A stretch of DNA of 64,000 nucleotides. Origin: Marthasterias glacialis. Taxonomy: Eukaryota > Echinodermata > Asteroidea > Forcipulatida > Asteriidae. The stretch covers positions 21,717,938 through 21,781,937 of the forward strand of contig OU452226.1 of the NCBI GenBank assembly GCA_911728455.2. The letters run 5' to 3'. Positions 39,305 through 53,600 of the stretch are shown here, piece by piece (positions within the stretch are counted from its first letter, which is position 1; every line of letters starts with the position of its first letter). The position numbers and the translations under genes were made by a program. The notes below the pieces were generated by a model. The model worked only from the letters and a program-made list of their open reading frames with translations, did not search any database and was not told where the DNA came from.

Positions 39305-41473
39305 ATTGTTAATTTGTAGCAGAAACATCCATGCAGTGATGCCTGTACTTTTGATGCATATAATTACTTTAAAATAAATAAGAACATGTACATACATTGT
39401 AAATAAATTATAACACAAAAATGCCCTATTGTTAGGAACTTTATAGCATCATTTTTTTTAAGCATTGTAAAAAGGTCAACCACAGTGTACATAGAGGGTT
39501 CTTTTTTATAATGTATACTGAATTCGAGAAAGTTTGAAATATTATTTATTTTGGGTCATTACTGAAGTGACGTTTGCCATTAGTAGAGAGCATGACATTT
39601 CTTAACGAGAGTCGAAGACTCTTGAAAACAAGCAAAGTGTTCCCACTGAAATTCTTCCCTATTGTGCCTTAATGTTTGTTGTTATTTTTTATTTTTTCAA
39701 TAAGTAAATATCAATTAGATATTAGTGGTGTATATTAGAGGGGGTAGGGTGATTGGGGGGTGGGGGTACTTGAGCTCCACTGCTCAGAACCCTCGCACCT
39801 CCCACCCGCCCCCTTGCCCCCAAAAATGAAGTCAAAGAAAGGAAGGGGAAAAAACAAACAAAACAAAACAACAACAACTGTTTGATTATTTTGGTTTTTA
39901 CAATTAAAACAATTTATTTATTGGGAATTGTGACCTTGCCGCCGCGTGCTAAATACAAATGTCTCCAGCTACGCCACTGCTGGATAAAGAGACATATGGG
40001 GGACGGGACAGCATTGACAATGACGTCATATTTCAAACTGATAACGAGTAATTAAAAAAACAGGTTACTTGTTTATGTTTAAATCATCTGTGGAATTTCT
40101 TCCCTGAAATGCTCTCCCAGTTTACATTTTACAGGAGTCGGTCAAATCTTGGAATGTACTTTGAACTTCCCAAGGGGAACATGGGTTGTTCCCAATGGGA
40201 ACAGTTGTTCCCATCATGAACAAGGTCTGCTCCCGCCCAGGACAGGTGCAAAGGGTTCCTTGTCAGGAACGCGTCAAGAAAACCCCAGTTCCTTTAAAGT
40301 AACACCCATTCCGTCCAGAAACTGTCCACGTTCTTGACAGGATTATGTTTATCTGTCTGTATGTAAACAATTACTACAATTATTTGTTCCTTTTCTAGTA
40401 GCTCCTTCAGTTGCTAAACATTTAAACATAAAGCATTGACTTGTTACAAGTAAAACAATTTTCAGAGCTAAAACAACCAAGTTTTATAAAGTTTTACACA
40501 ATAGTTTTTTTTTTTTTTAGAGATGATTGGAATGTCAGTTCTCTTCCAAGGCTCAGAGCAACTTATTTGCTTTCCATTGACTTTTTTATTTTTATTTTGG
40601 TACCGTTTATAATAAATACATGTACACTACCACCAAATGGCCAATTGAAGTGGAACTAAAATCCCCAGTTGATTTATCTGCAGGAAATAAAACATTAGTT
40701 TATAAAAACGGCAAATCATTTTGTCATTTTTTCTTTCTGTTTGGTAAAATGAGTGGGGTTGTACGAATGTGAACTTTTGTTTCTTGTGGAAGATGTGTGG
40801 ATTTGTTTTTGTGGACAGGTAACAGACCAAGTAATTAACCTGTGTCATCACGTGGTTATAAGAGAGCCACAGCGGCTGGAATTCCTGCAGGCACAGTTTG
40901 TATGCAGTTCAATGGAATAAAACAAAATCTTGACGTTTCTATAAGATTGCACCGTACGATTTTGATCAATTTTGATATGAGGATTAGTGAGTCACATGAT
41001 CTTAAAACTTTTCTGGTTGCAGTGGTTATTTGAAGAATTATTGACTTTATGCGGTAATTAATGATACAAAATGTAAGTAATGTTTGTGCAAAAGTGCTTC
41101 CTGTGCCACGATATGATGGTTTTCTATTTCCACAAGTTGTTATAATATTATAACTCAATGCTTGATATCGGCCGCAATCTACTTCTTCATGCAAAGTCAC
41201 GCAGGCATTTCGTTTTCGTAAATGTGCCGGTATACTGTGGGCCAATACACTGATTGCGCGACCAAATTTTAAGTCATCACGTGACTTATAGGGGGTACCA
41301 CGTCATCTCATTTCCACACAGTCATCTGGGCCTATTATTTAAGAATGTAGTGACATTGAAATTATATTATAATATACAGAATTCAATCATTTTGTCGATG
41401 GTATTGTACTAAGAACCTTCCAGCGTATATTATGAGAGCGATGAGGGCGGTAGCTGTATTGTCATCACTCTCA

Positions 41474-41633
41474 TCAAGTCAACCTTTGCTCCACTGTTTC
41501 AGGTTTTATGGCGGGAAGAATTAGAACAGTCTTTTCGTCTGCTACTTTAGAAGGTGGTTCACTATCCGAACCCCGCAGGAAAAAGCACAGGGGCGTAAAC
41601 AAAACTGTACACATGCCTAGACCTCGAAGCATC
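41474..41633 (-). CDS. SLC18A-like: SLC18-like exon 14 (residues 412-464), TM12 and C-terminus
   Basis: It encodes TM12 with LFTPLCFFLRG, then a cytosolic tail with the acidic dileucine-type EKTVLI and the stop TGA. VMAT2 has FAPLCFFLRSPPAKEEK at the same place. Confidence 0.93.
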
Positions 41634-44600
41634 CTGTAAAAGGAAAATTAATTATTAATTCATTAAATAAATTAATATGTATGTGTGAACGGGTTGGTGG
41701 GATGTGCGCGCTGATACTGAACGCTAAGTATTGCGTGTGTTTCATACATGCCATTATGTTCGACATGGACCAAAAAATGTCCGGCAAGGATTGTCAGACA
41801 CAATGGGTCGGACAAAATTGATGTCGGACACGATGGGTTGGACATAATGGCTTGTCGGCCTCTATGTGCACCTGATTCCACTAGCCACATTCTGTAAAGT
41901 GAGGCTTGCGGACTGACGTGCAAATAGACCTCATGCACATGGCGTCATTTGAGGAGGGCGCCCTCGGCTACAGGTCAAAAGGTTGCTCATTGGCCCATCC
42001 TCTGCGCCGCATGTACATATTATGTGCTTTTTCCATTGGTGCGTCTTCGTTTTACCTCTAAGATGACGGCGTGTTGACGTCAATTTATGGTCTATAGACA
42101 TGTGATATCCTAAACCATGCATGCTGGTTAATTCGGAGGTCGCAGGCTCAAATCCCGATCTAGTCTATTTTTCTTGGTTCACCTCAAAATTGAAAACGAT
42201 ATTCGATACTCAAGATAAATGTTAACATAAGTGAAAGGGAATATAGAAAAGGGGGGTTATGAAGAATATAGACTACGAGAAATGAGAACCAATTCTTACC
42301 ACTCAAATCCCACAATATTGAAGAGAATACTGCTTAAAGCAGGACCTACGCCAATAAAACAAAAACAATCAAAGTGTTGACTTCTTGTGACAAGGATGTC
42401 AATAAACGTGTTATATTGGATTAAATGTGGCATATATAGACCTTTCTTTTGCAACGTCACATCCGCAAGTTTTACCAACCGTGGTTGGTAAAAGTACGGG
42501 CCGCCTTCACTGCAAAAACCCCGACCAATTCTATCAAACTTTTACCCATATTAAATCAAATTGACTGTTCAAAACAAAAAGAAACTTATACTTCGTAAAC
42601 AATGTTTAATTTGGTCAAAGGGCACATTATTTTACCAACGCAGTTGATACATTTTATGATAGTCAAGGCTTCCTATAGAAAATGGCAGTCAGTGTTTGTA
42701 TTAAACAAAAGAAACAATGTTGTTCCTTCCCGTTTTATGTTTTTTCTCTAGGATAATACCAAAATGTATAATATATTAAATGGCAAGCATTGCAGGGAGC
42801 TCGCGGACCCCGAGTCTCGGCGCATTGCAAAACCTGCTCCGGTGCGACACTTAACAGTAATTCCGGTATCTCTCTTAAAATTTTCGATTGAAACTTACTC
42901 CATTAGATTGAAACTAGGGACATACTTCAAAATATTTGTCCCTGGCCTCAACCGAAAAGTGATTTTCAATCTAGAGTGATGTTCAATCTAACTATTTAAA
43001 AGAGCATCTTACCCAGTATAAAACCAAGAGAGAATGCGAACGTAACAAGCGATGACGATGCCCCATACGCCCCCTTGTGATCTCTCCCTACAATATAGTA
43101 CATCACAGCACTACAGGTAGAGTCCACTGCGCCTACAAAGGGAGTAACAGTGTGACGAGCCTGGTCTTCACTGGGTGGTAATGACCGGGTTGGTGTCTGG
43201 CCGCTGTTAACCAAGCCGAAGGCGAGGTCCATTGTCGCATCGGCCAGCCACCAACCAAGGTTATAGACTGTGTTAAATCTCGCGCGTATTCGAACATTAG
43301 GGTCCGTTAAAGCGCGTGATTTTGTTTCCTTCACATGTTACAGCAATGTGTGTGGGACCAAAATGGTCCCCAAAAATGTTCGAATACGCGCGAGACCACA
43401 GTTTTTTGCCATTAATGGATACCTTTTAAAGAAAAAGGACAGTAAAAATTATTAGCATTGTGATTCTTTTTCGCCGATATTTTATATTCAATTTCGAGGC
43501 CATTGTTTAGGCTGTTCAATGTCTGCCTGACATATAATCTCTTACACATAATTAATTGATGTATGTTTTCAAGAACCAGACTATGAACTTTGAAAACGCG
43601 TGCGCGCACTAACACTACTGGTTGGCAAAATGAGGGAACATCGCGCCTTTTTGTGTGGGGCTAATGGTGGCGTGCCTAGTGCACAACTATAATATGTCGT
43701 TTGCCCAGCAATGTCTGTACGCATTCGTAAATGTAATAGACCGATCCATTAAACCCCGCCCCCATACGTGTTGACCAATCACAGCCTTGGGTACGTCACC
43801 GAAAGTCCGACAAAAGTCCGACACAATAAAAATCCTATTGGAAAATGTAAACATGCGTTCGCGTACTTATAGCGCGCGTTCATGTCGTGCAGTATGTGGC
43901 ATTGAAGAGACGCGCATTGTGCTGCCCACGTTTACACAGTGGTGATTAATGCTGCGATTGGTCAACAAATTTAGGGGCGGGCTTAATGGATCGGACTATT
44001 GGCATATTTCATGGGTAAGGCTAATGGACCTTTCCCATGAAATATGTAAATTGGACAGAGAGCGTGCGCACTTACATTTTGGTTGGCAAAATTGTGGGAA
44101 CAGTGCGCCCTTTTGAAGATTGACGCGTACGAGCTTTGTGCGTCTGCTTTGTGCACATATTTCTATGGCGTTTGCCAACCAACAGGGTCTGCCACGCTCC
44201 AAAGCTGCCATACATTTTATGTGTAAATTTAAAAGAAAATCCACCCATGTCAACGCTCAAAGGCATTTTCTTATGACAGCAACTTATAGTTCTGGGAAGA
44301 CCTTATAGTTTTTTAAGAACGTAAAGGACAAATTGTCTAATCATGAATCAAATTATGTTTATAAATTTACTCACCAAAGCAAAAACCCAGGACAGCCATT
44401 GGGGCCATCAGCTTGAGAAAACTGGTTGCAAACGGAAGCTAAAATTATATTTCAATTGAACAATCACATAAAGATAAACATAAAAAAAAATAGTAAAAAT
44501 TTTAAATAAATAAAAAAAAAAAAAAAAAAAATGAGTGATGGAAAAATTGATTTCAAATTTGTGATTTTCATAATATTTTCTTTAAACATTTCAGTTTATG

Positions 44601-47600
44601 TCGGTGACCTTTGGACTTGGTCTCTTTTCCATTTAGCTTTCGGCAAGGAAGAGGAGCACATTTAGTTACTGTGGGTATTTCTCTGTATTTTGTAGGGGGC
44701 ATGACTCTTGCCAAGCTCCTTAAGCTTGTCATCTGGGAGGGGTAATGTGTAGATTTCTATACCAAGTCATCAGTTGGAGAATGTGTATTTTTGGAGTGAC
44801 AAATAATTATGAATCGTTTCTTGTGAATTTGTAAGTAAGGTAATGTAACGTAGCCAGTCGCTACTAATACAGGGTTGCAGTATAGCCAACAGTAAAAAAG
44901 GAAAACCAGCTGTTTGCACTATAAATCAAAAACATTTTACCTCTTCCTGAAAATTATTCTCCCTTCTAAGGGTGAAAAAAAGAGAGAGAGAAAAAAAAAC
45001 ACGAATTTTGAGGCTTACTGTAGTGTACATTATTTATGTACACTGGCTGAACAGGTTGAACGAAGTTTCTTTATAGGCAACTCATACTATTGTATCATGT
45101 TTGTTTATGGAGGTGTGCGGATGGACTATACAAAAATAAAAATTATCGTGGGCGGATCAAGAATATTTTTAGGGGCTGATAATCAAGAACGATTTTTCAA
45201 CGAATTAAAATGAAAAGAAAATCAAAATGAGAGAAAAGCACAGTGAGGGGTAAATGAAGGAGAAATTCATGGGGTTGGGGAATATACCTTACCGTGTATA
45301 TCTGATTCTGTTCTTCCTCTCCCCTCCCCCGCTCTCTTTCTCTTTTTCTCTCTATTAATACTTTCTTAGCGCCCCGATCCCCAATGATGAAATTATCCGA
45401 GTAAAAAACCTAAGTAGTGATAGTTTAGTGCCAAATGAAGTAAGGCTGTTGTACAGGGTTTGAATGGGGGAAATCTTACCATTGCAACGCATACAGACAA
45501 TATGAAGACGGGTACAGCAAGACACACCCACCTACAAGCATTGCCAAATCAAAAGAAATACATGATCAAACAGTCATAATTCCAAAGGAATGTTGATTTA
45601 TTTCTTGATTCATACTTAAAAGCTGCATGGCCCAATTTTCGCCGAAAGAACTTTTTTAAAAGAATTGTTTACCCTGGACGAATTTTGAAAAAACATACAA
45701 CAATGCACAGAAAACAACATGCAAGATTATTTCTACATGGCTGATGGACGTGAGATAATGTCGGGATCCCGACAATAGTTCATTTTTAGTTTTTAATAGA
45801 CCGATTGCGCGACCCGCGTCACATGACCTATTGTGGGTACTAAATGTAAACAAACACGACGTCCTCCATAGGAAAGTGCGTATACGGTACATGATGATTG
45901 TTGCATTTAGTTTAGCGATCGAGGCTTTTCTTTCTCGAAATATGTGACAACTATTGCAGAGTTTGTACCAGAGACCTTCGAGTGGCTGAATAAAGCCAGT
46001 AAGGACAGTTCCAGCAAGTCTTGGAAATTGTACGAGTAACGTATAAATGTGCACGATGTGTACCGTAGTGCACGGCGGAACGTTTGGGCCAGACGACCGC
46101 GATCACACACTTTTCAACACAAGTATTTCACAGTTTTGAAGCTGAATCATCCAAAGAATTTGCTTTCCAAAACTGCGTGATTCCTTTGCCTATTTGAAAT
46201 TTCGCAAGGCTAGGTATAAATGCTCACTTTTCCGACGTTCTTTACCCTTTTAACAGTGATTTAGGACTACCACGAACAAAATAACAGGCGGGTGGCTACA
46301 TAGTCGTCCGACGCCGGTACGGTGCATACTCTCGTAAAATTTTCGATTGAAATTTAGTCTTTTCGATTGAAACTAGGGACAAACTGCAAAAGATTTGTCC
46401 CTGGCCTCAATCGAAAAGAGTGATTTTCAAACTAATTAGAGTGATTTTCAATCTAACTATTTAAGAGAGTAACTCAAAATAAACCTCTTTTGTAGCAATA
46501 TACTGGTAGTTTATGACACGGTAATGTGATTAATATTAATGTCACGACATACAACTTTAATAAATTGGCTTAGTAACTGTGTTATTATTACCAAAAGCCG
46601 ACTTTTGGTGTGACTCTGTCGGTCACGCCTTGTGTTTGCACGTAGTTTGCCATCAGCTCAGATGACGTAGGCTACCCACAATAGGCCACGTTATGACAGG
46701 TAAAAAGGTGGTCGCGCAATCGATCTATTACCTACACTCTTCATTGGCGAATTCTTTCGTACCTTAAATAATTTAATTATTGTCTGCTGAGATGCTCTAT
46801 GAAATTGCGCAGATTTTGATGCAACTTGTTACTGCATTGGCTACTAAGCGTGAAAGCTTTCCAAGTGCATGTTAGTCGTGTGTGTACGACCATGCGTGTC
46901 AACTTGTTTACATTGTTTGCATTCTAAGGTATTTCCCAGCATTCATATGTGCAATTTATAAACAAGAATTTTTCACATTTTGATCTGAACAAATTATAGG
47001 ACGTGCCCCCTTTCCTTATATCAGAATTTGATAAACAGTTCAATCTCCATAATATATCATAATCTATTAGTGATTTATTAATTATATAGGCCTATCATTT
47101 ATTCCATAGAGCTGTGTTTTAAGCCATGTCGAGGATTCGTTTGTGCCATAATAAAGAGAGAATACATGCAGGAGATTTCTATGAAGAGAAAGCTTTCAAA
47201 ATACTCCCTAAGTTTAGTAGCTTCGTTTTTCCCCACACAAACTCACCTGCCTATTCTGTACGAGAAATACCCCACTGTAACGCAGGCGAATATGTAGCAC
47301 ACACTAGACGGTATAAACACGGCACCTGGTTATGAATTAATATCAGAGCGATCACAATCCATATCAAAAGTGGTGTTGTATTGATGTTGTTGGTGTATTG
47401 TTCCTTTTGTGAAGATTGCAGACGCCAGACTGCAAGACTGAGTTTTATTTATTTACCAATTTATTTAGCTATTATTTTATTAATTTATGTGTTTGTTTAT
47501 TTTGTTATTATAATTACTATTATTATTTGTTATTACTTATTATTCTTTTTAATTACTCGCTCAATCACTTACCCATCCAACAACCCACCCACCGTTTGCT

Positions 47601-50600
47601 CGCTCGCTTGCTTGCTAATTTATTTATTTATTCATTTATTTATTTGTTTATATTATTTTAATTTATTACTTTTATTAGTATTTATTTAATACTATCATTC
47701 TTGTTCCCCCTCTGTATTTTCCAAAGTTCACTGCCGTTTTTAATGACATTTTCCACTGTGCTCCTTAAACAGCCTTGGCGAACTTACTGTTGAGCCCCAC
47801 AGACACCTCGATGACCGTTTTATTTTTACATCATTGATTTTATCCAAAGAGTAAGAAACTGCCATTTAAAATAATGCCCTTGTTAGAAACGTCAACCGTC
47901 TGATCTAAATTCACAAAACAGTTTTGGCTGCCATTTTGAATTCCCAAATACATCATCAATAGACCTTTCTTTTGCCACGTCACAGCCTGAGTTGTTGCCA
48001 ACCAAGATGGAAGAACTACGGGAAGCCATCAATGCAAAGCAAAGACAGATAATCACATAATCACAGTTTGTAAAAACTGTCAAACAAATGTTCAAAAATT
48101 GCTTAGCCGTGTTGGAAACAAATCAACCAATAATGGGATGTATTTTCTTTCAATAGAAAGTTTGCAAACATGTTGAATTTAGTCACAACGTCTGTCGACA
48201 AGAATTGATTGTTTTGCTACATTTGGCCGTCCATGCCAACCAGCGCAGTTTGTTTATCAACGATCGAAAGGTCTATATTTATGCAAACAAAGTTAACTCA
48301 CCCAGCTGCCATGTTCTTGCTGCCATGTTCTCTATCATCCATACCGGAAGCGATGGTTCTATTAGACCGAATATCACACTGGGCATCGTCAGGGTACCTT
48401 CATCAAAGCACCAAATAAGTCAATATTGACACATGACAATAAAGACATAATACACAGTATAGCCATCCATTAAGCCCCGCCTGCTAACGTATTGACCAAT
48501 CACAGCCTTGGCAACGCCACTGAAAGTCCGAAACGTTAAAATGTTCTTGCTGTCATGTTCTGCATATCATCCATACCGGAAGCGATGGTTCTAACATACT
48601 GAATATCACACTGGGCCTCCGCCACTGAAAGTCCGACAAAAGTCCGACTCGTTAAAATTCCATTAGAAAAGTAAACAAACCGCCGCCATTGTTCTGACTT
48701 AGAACAGCACACACAACTGTACTAACTTTTGTTTTGTTTAAATATTTTCTTATTTCTGGTGGTACAAATTCCTCAGCAGTGATGGTATCTGTAACAGTCG
48801 TGGTTTCACAGTGTTCCTGTCTGCATTGTTCTTTGGACTCTTGGCACTGCTCAAAAGGCCACGAAACGAAATCCATACCGCTCACAAAAACAGTGTGTGT
48901 ATCAGATACGTGTGTGTGGCTGCAACCGAACCACCGCTGTAAATCGTGGGAAGAAAGTCTCACCATGTGCTGTTGCTAGGCAGTTTCTAAGGTAGGCGGG
49001 GCTTAATGGATCGGTCTATTGATGTCGAGTAAATTACCGTAAAAATGTCTGGGTCTATAGATTCTACGAGGATGGTACTCACCAGCAGTGATAAGGGCTT
49101 TTGGGTCTTTAAGTAGCTGCAAAAGTGCCAGCGGGTCTTCCTTATCTTGGTTTTCAGTTTCGCGTTGAAAAATCCAAATCAGTACAACTGTGTCAAGCAA
49201 AAAGTCAGATGACACGTTTAGAACGGTGAGGCTCAGGGGCGGGGCTACTTTTTTTTGAAGGGTTTCAGGCTGAACGTATCGTCATTCTTTCGCCAACCCT
49301 CGCATTTATTTTTATATTTTATTAAAATGACTACAAGTGGGATCTTGTTTTTTTTTTTTTTCAATTTGTTTCTTTGGTGTCCCAGAATATTGCGGCCAAA
49401 AAAGAACAAGTTATTGACCACTTGACAAAATATGCAAGTCGCCCTAAGCTTTCTATACAGTGGTTGGCAAACAGCCATTCAAGGTCAGTCCATAATCACT
49501 CCATCTTGATGAAGGTCCTGACTCAGCTCCAATGTGGATTGGGTCAAATGAGACAAAGTCAATGAGGCCTTTGGTTGGGGAATGTGGGCGCAGTGTACAG
49601 AAAACCGATATGTGGGAACTGCGGTACACCCGCTACCTCCTCGCAGGGAGGTTAAACTCCAAACCCCTGCTTACAATCCGGATAGTATAGGGTCTACGAC
49701 AAACAAAGAGTAGCTTTGACAAAAATGTTTACAGTTAATAAATACCAACAATTTTCGTTACCGGTGTCATAGGGTATTCTGTCCTCCGGGTAATGTGTCC
49801 ACCATACGGTAAATTAATGTGGGCTGGAGGAGTTTTTTCAAAAGAGGGCGCTATCAGAAGGGGTAGTACACAATTCGCCGTATGCTCGGACAGAATCTCC
49901 TTCCCCACCGGATCACCACTGTATAGAAGGCAACCACTCATTAAATGTTAAGCAAGATTTCCTACCAAACCACCGATTTGGAATTCGGTCTTGGTCATTG
50001 CTCTTTATGTTACTTTCTTACCTGACAGTAATACAAGGAGTCCCGCCAGTATAATAAATGGAGCCATAACCCCCAGCTTGTCGCCAAGAACACCACCAAA
50101 AACGGGACCAACTGTATACAAACAGAATACAATTACCACATTTATAAGCTATCCTCTAATTCTGTGGAAACCTACCTAAAATAAAAAGCGGGTTTGTTTT
50201 AAGTGACAATTCAAAAATACCCACTACAACATCCAATCATGCAGAACGTTGTCATTCTAAGAAATACATTTTACCAGAAACTGAAATGAAAGGGGATAAG
50301 AGTTTTCCTTCTTCATTTATTAAAAAAAAAATGTTCAGCGAGATGTTGATATTTACTCTCCAAAACCAACACAATACTTTTAAGACATAGGCGGAATTGT
50401 CCCTTTTCCTGATAAGTATAGGCCCTACTTTCTGTTTATATATTATATGGGGCGGGAGGTGAGATCTGTGTTGCAGTATTTCTAATTTATCATTAAATTT
50501 TATGATTCTGGAATAATATATATCATAATTTCAATCCACGGTGCTCAATGGCATCAAGAAAAAGATTATAAATGAATCACATTTATCAGAATCGAAACAT

Positions 50601-53600
50601 TGGTAATAATGCCTTTACATTACCTAGTGTGCCAACAGCGAATCCGCAGATAACGAATCCCGCTACAAATCCGCGTTGTTCGTCGTCATCTCGGAATCGA
50701 TACCCAATGACACCTAAACCTTTCGGTTAGTATATCGAGTAATGATAATGTTGAAATGAACCTTTAATTCAAAACATCAAATAGTATATAACCCAAAAAC
50801 TGAACAGTTTCAGTTTGATAGTTTGTCACAAGACAGCAACCGTCCCAGCACTGTATACACCGTGGTAATCGACTGCTCTGATTGTTGGTTTGCGGGTGTT
50901 TTTGTTTACCTACATGATCATAAATTAAATATTTTTTTTTGTTAGTGGAGAGCACGGATTGAACATCATAATAATTTCAATTTGGTTCTTTATTATTTTC
51001 ATGAGTTGATTTTTACCTCCTACTTCGGCGAATACAGCTGCTAGTCCGTGTATAAGACGGCCAACCAGATATGCGGCGTAGGAGTTAGAAAAAGCATACA
51101 CTGTCAAAACAAAATATAGCGATTGGAATCGTTAGCATATTAAAATCCCTCAAGTTTGATTGCAGCCTAGCTGGAGCAGCAACCACCACCACCACCACCA
51201 CCACAACAACAACAACCATCACCACCACCACTAAACTTCCTAACAAAACAAAACAAAACAAAACAAAACAAAACACAAGTGTTGTTATTCGATGCAACCT
51301 TGAGCTTTCCACAACAACTGACCGGCCGTCGCGGCTGGCTTAACCTATAATAATGCGCGGAGTATATTGCATTGGATGGAAATTTCAGAAAGGTGGCTTT
51401 ATTTGCCCAATTTATCTAAGTCTTCCCTTGAGTTATACAGTGCGTTTTAGGCAACGCGCAGCGTTTAAAGGCTCACTGAAATAAAAAGTACATGTTGAGA
51501 ATCCAGCCATTGTTAGCAAGTGACCTATTTTTGTGGGCGTTCCTGAAGACTGTTATTTCTTAAAGAAAACAAACTATGCAAAAACACACAGGAATGCAAG
51601 AAATGATTTCTTACAAGTGAATCGTTTTATAAAAATGATAAGGTGTAACATAAAACCATGAATAATTTTTCTTTCAGTGAACCTTTAACACCCTTATACG
51701 TGCAGTTTGACTCACAAATAATGGCGAGCTTGGCAGACATCGCAACAGGAAACTATTTATTCTGTTGTTATCCTACTGAATCAGTGTATTAATTGAGGAT
51801 ATCGCGCGCAACTCAGCAACACAGTCAGTGCAGTACCAGGGATGGTAGAGCTACTTAACACACACAACGTGACCAAACACCAGAATAAGGTTACCAGCCA
51901 AAATGCCATTTCACTTATTAATGACTAGTTTTCTTGCTAATTTTGGGTCAGCAGAAATTCGTCTGTTTATTTTCAAACATCGAATTTTGGTCTTGCATGA
52001 TGGAAACGAGTTGTTTTGCTCCTTTCTCAGAAACTGTTGCATTTCAGGCAACGACATTTAGTTAACCAATTAGAAACTATGCAAGTTAAGTGCAAATCTG
52101 TGAAGAAAACAATTCCTCAACTTGACCAATGTGTTCTGTCCAAACCCTTTAAATAGTGGCCCTGGTATACAGAGAGTGGCAAACAAACTTATCCAGATAA
52201 GCAAGATAATTCAATTCACCAAGTCGACTTGGGCCTATTTTATTTTCACTTACCCAAAGATGACGTCAACATTAACCAACAGCCAATCATCATTACTACG
52301 AAATAACCCAACCTGAACAAAATTATATACCAATAAGAGCATTAGTTTATTTAAAACATCTTTTGGTTATAGCGACTTTCTGCAAATGTCATAAAATGTG
52401 CTATTCAATGTTTAAAGGTAGATTACAGGGTTTATATTCATCAAATACAAACTATATTAGTATCAGTCTGAAAGCTTATTGGTTGTAAATTTTATACTAG
52501 TACCGATCTTCTATAGAAATTTCTGTTTGAAATATTGTCAAATTCAAAAAAGTATACTTTGAAGACCCCAATTTTAATTTCAACATTGTAACAATCGAAA
52601 TATTAAGGACAAGTGTGTTTAGGCCTACATGCTGAAAAGTATGCATGGTTTTTCACTATTTTCTCTTGACTCAGATGACGGATTGAGTGCAAGTTTTCAC
52701 CAGGTTGGTTTTGTCATGTAGGCTATAATTATATTGGTTCACGCAATGTAAGAACACTGCACTGTCAGCTTGACCAACCCTATATTTTAGCTTTATTAAA
52801 CCGACTTTCAATATTTACACTGCCGTTCCCTAAAGCTGTTTTATATTTCCATTGTATTCTGTTGTGCAGGCAAACGAAAAGACGTCACGTATCTAAGGTA
52901 GCAAAGTATTTCGAAGCTGTCATGGGTTGCGGTAAATCTGAAAAGAGCCACAATAGACCTTTATTATGCTGCCACCATCTTGGTCATGTGCCCTGCACCC
53001 AATATTACAGTAATGGATGCTGATGTTCGTTGTTCAAAAAGGAACCTGACTCTATTTGCCCTTCCAGCCTTGGTTTGGTTACATTGATTTGAATGGGAGA
53101 AAAACAAGATGGCTGCACCATGATAAAGGTCTATTGGTTGTGACAATCCAACGTTTGGATGAGTATGCTGTGACTGTCTTCAGGAGAATTAGAGCCCAAT
53201 ACAACAGCGCATTTTTTCATAGAAAAAAATGATTGTTTGTTCACCACAAATAAAAAGTAAACCAACTGTGAACTTGATGACGTATTACTTACTTCTCACA
53301 AATGTAACCCCCGAACGGAGATACCAGCATTCGAACAACAAATTGTGAAGCCAGTAGAAGGCCTAAATTGGTGTTAACTGCTTTCTTGCAGTCCGAGAAA
53401 AGGACGTCGTTCGACTCTTGAAAACTGCCCGGCGTGCCAAGCGACCCCATGGCCGTCAGATTCATGACGTAGTTACTGTTCTCGGTCGAGTTGTCTCGGG
53501 GGCATTTTCCGAGTAGAACCACGGGTAGAATAGGGACTGAACGACAAGGAAGAATCACGTATGTTCTCAAAAACAAAATTGTACATTTGCAAAATGTTTG

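Larger units (their letters stand above)
37461..41473. other. Intergenic region between convergent genes
   Basis: No supported gene. It holds a TA-flanked MITE (38431-38559), a truncated AGACC element (about 38565-38735), a SINE (about 38826-39135) and an AGACC MITE (39173-39304). Poly-purine and poly-pyrimidine patches lie near 39740-39870. It includes the unmapped 3' UTR of the minus-strand transporter. Confidence 0.6.
48459..49019 (+). mobile_element. AGACC-type TIR element carrying a copy of host exon 8
   Basis: The ends ATAGCCATCCATTAAGCCCC and GGGGCTTAATGGATCGGTCT are inverted and bounded by AT. It holds a 76-bp near copy of transporter exon 8 at 48541-48616, bordered by a direct repeat of CGCCACTGAAAGTCCGA (48513-48529 and 48619-48635). 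A minus-strand ORF (48652-48966) is also inside. Confidence 0.85.

Noticed and set aside
43133-43334. Upstream extension of transporter exon 12 (open frame with NLGWWLADATMDLAFGL)
   Set aside because: Exon 11 ends in phase 1 after GFCFG and the acceptor at CCCTTTGTAG gives the SLC18 alignment without this stretch, so the extension is intronic reading frame.
43012-43455. Possible second gene antisense to exon 12
   Set aside because: The plus-strand frame at 43270-43455 has no start context, domain or splice signals of its own.
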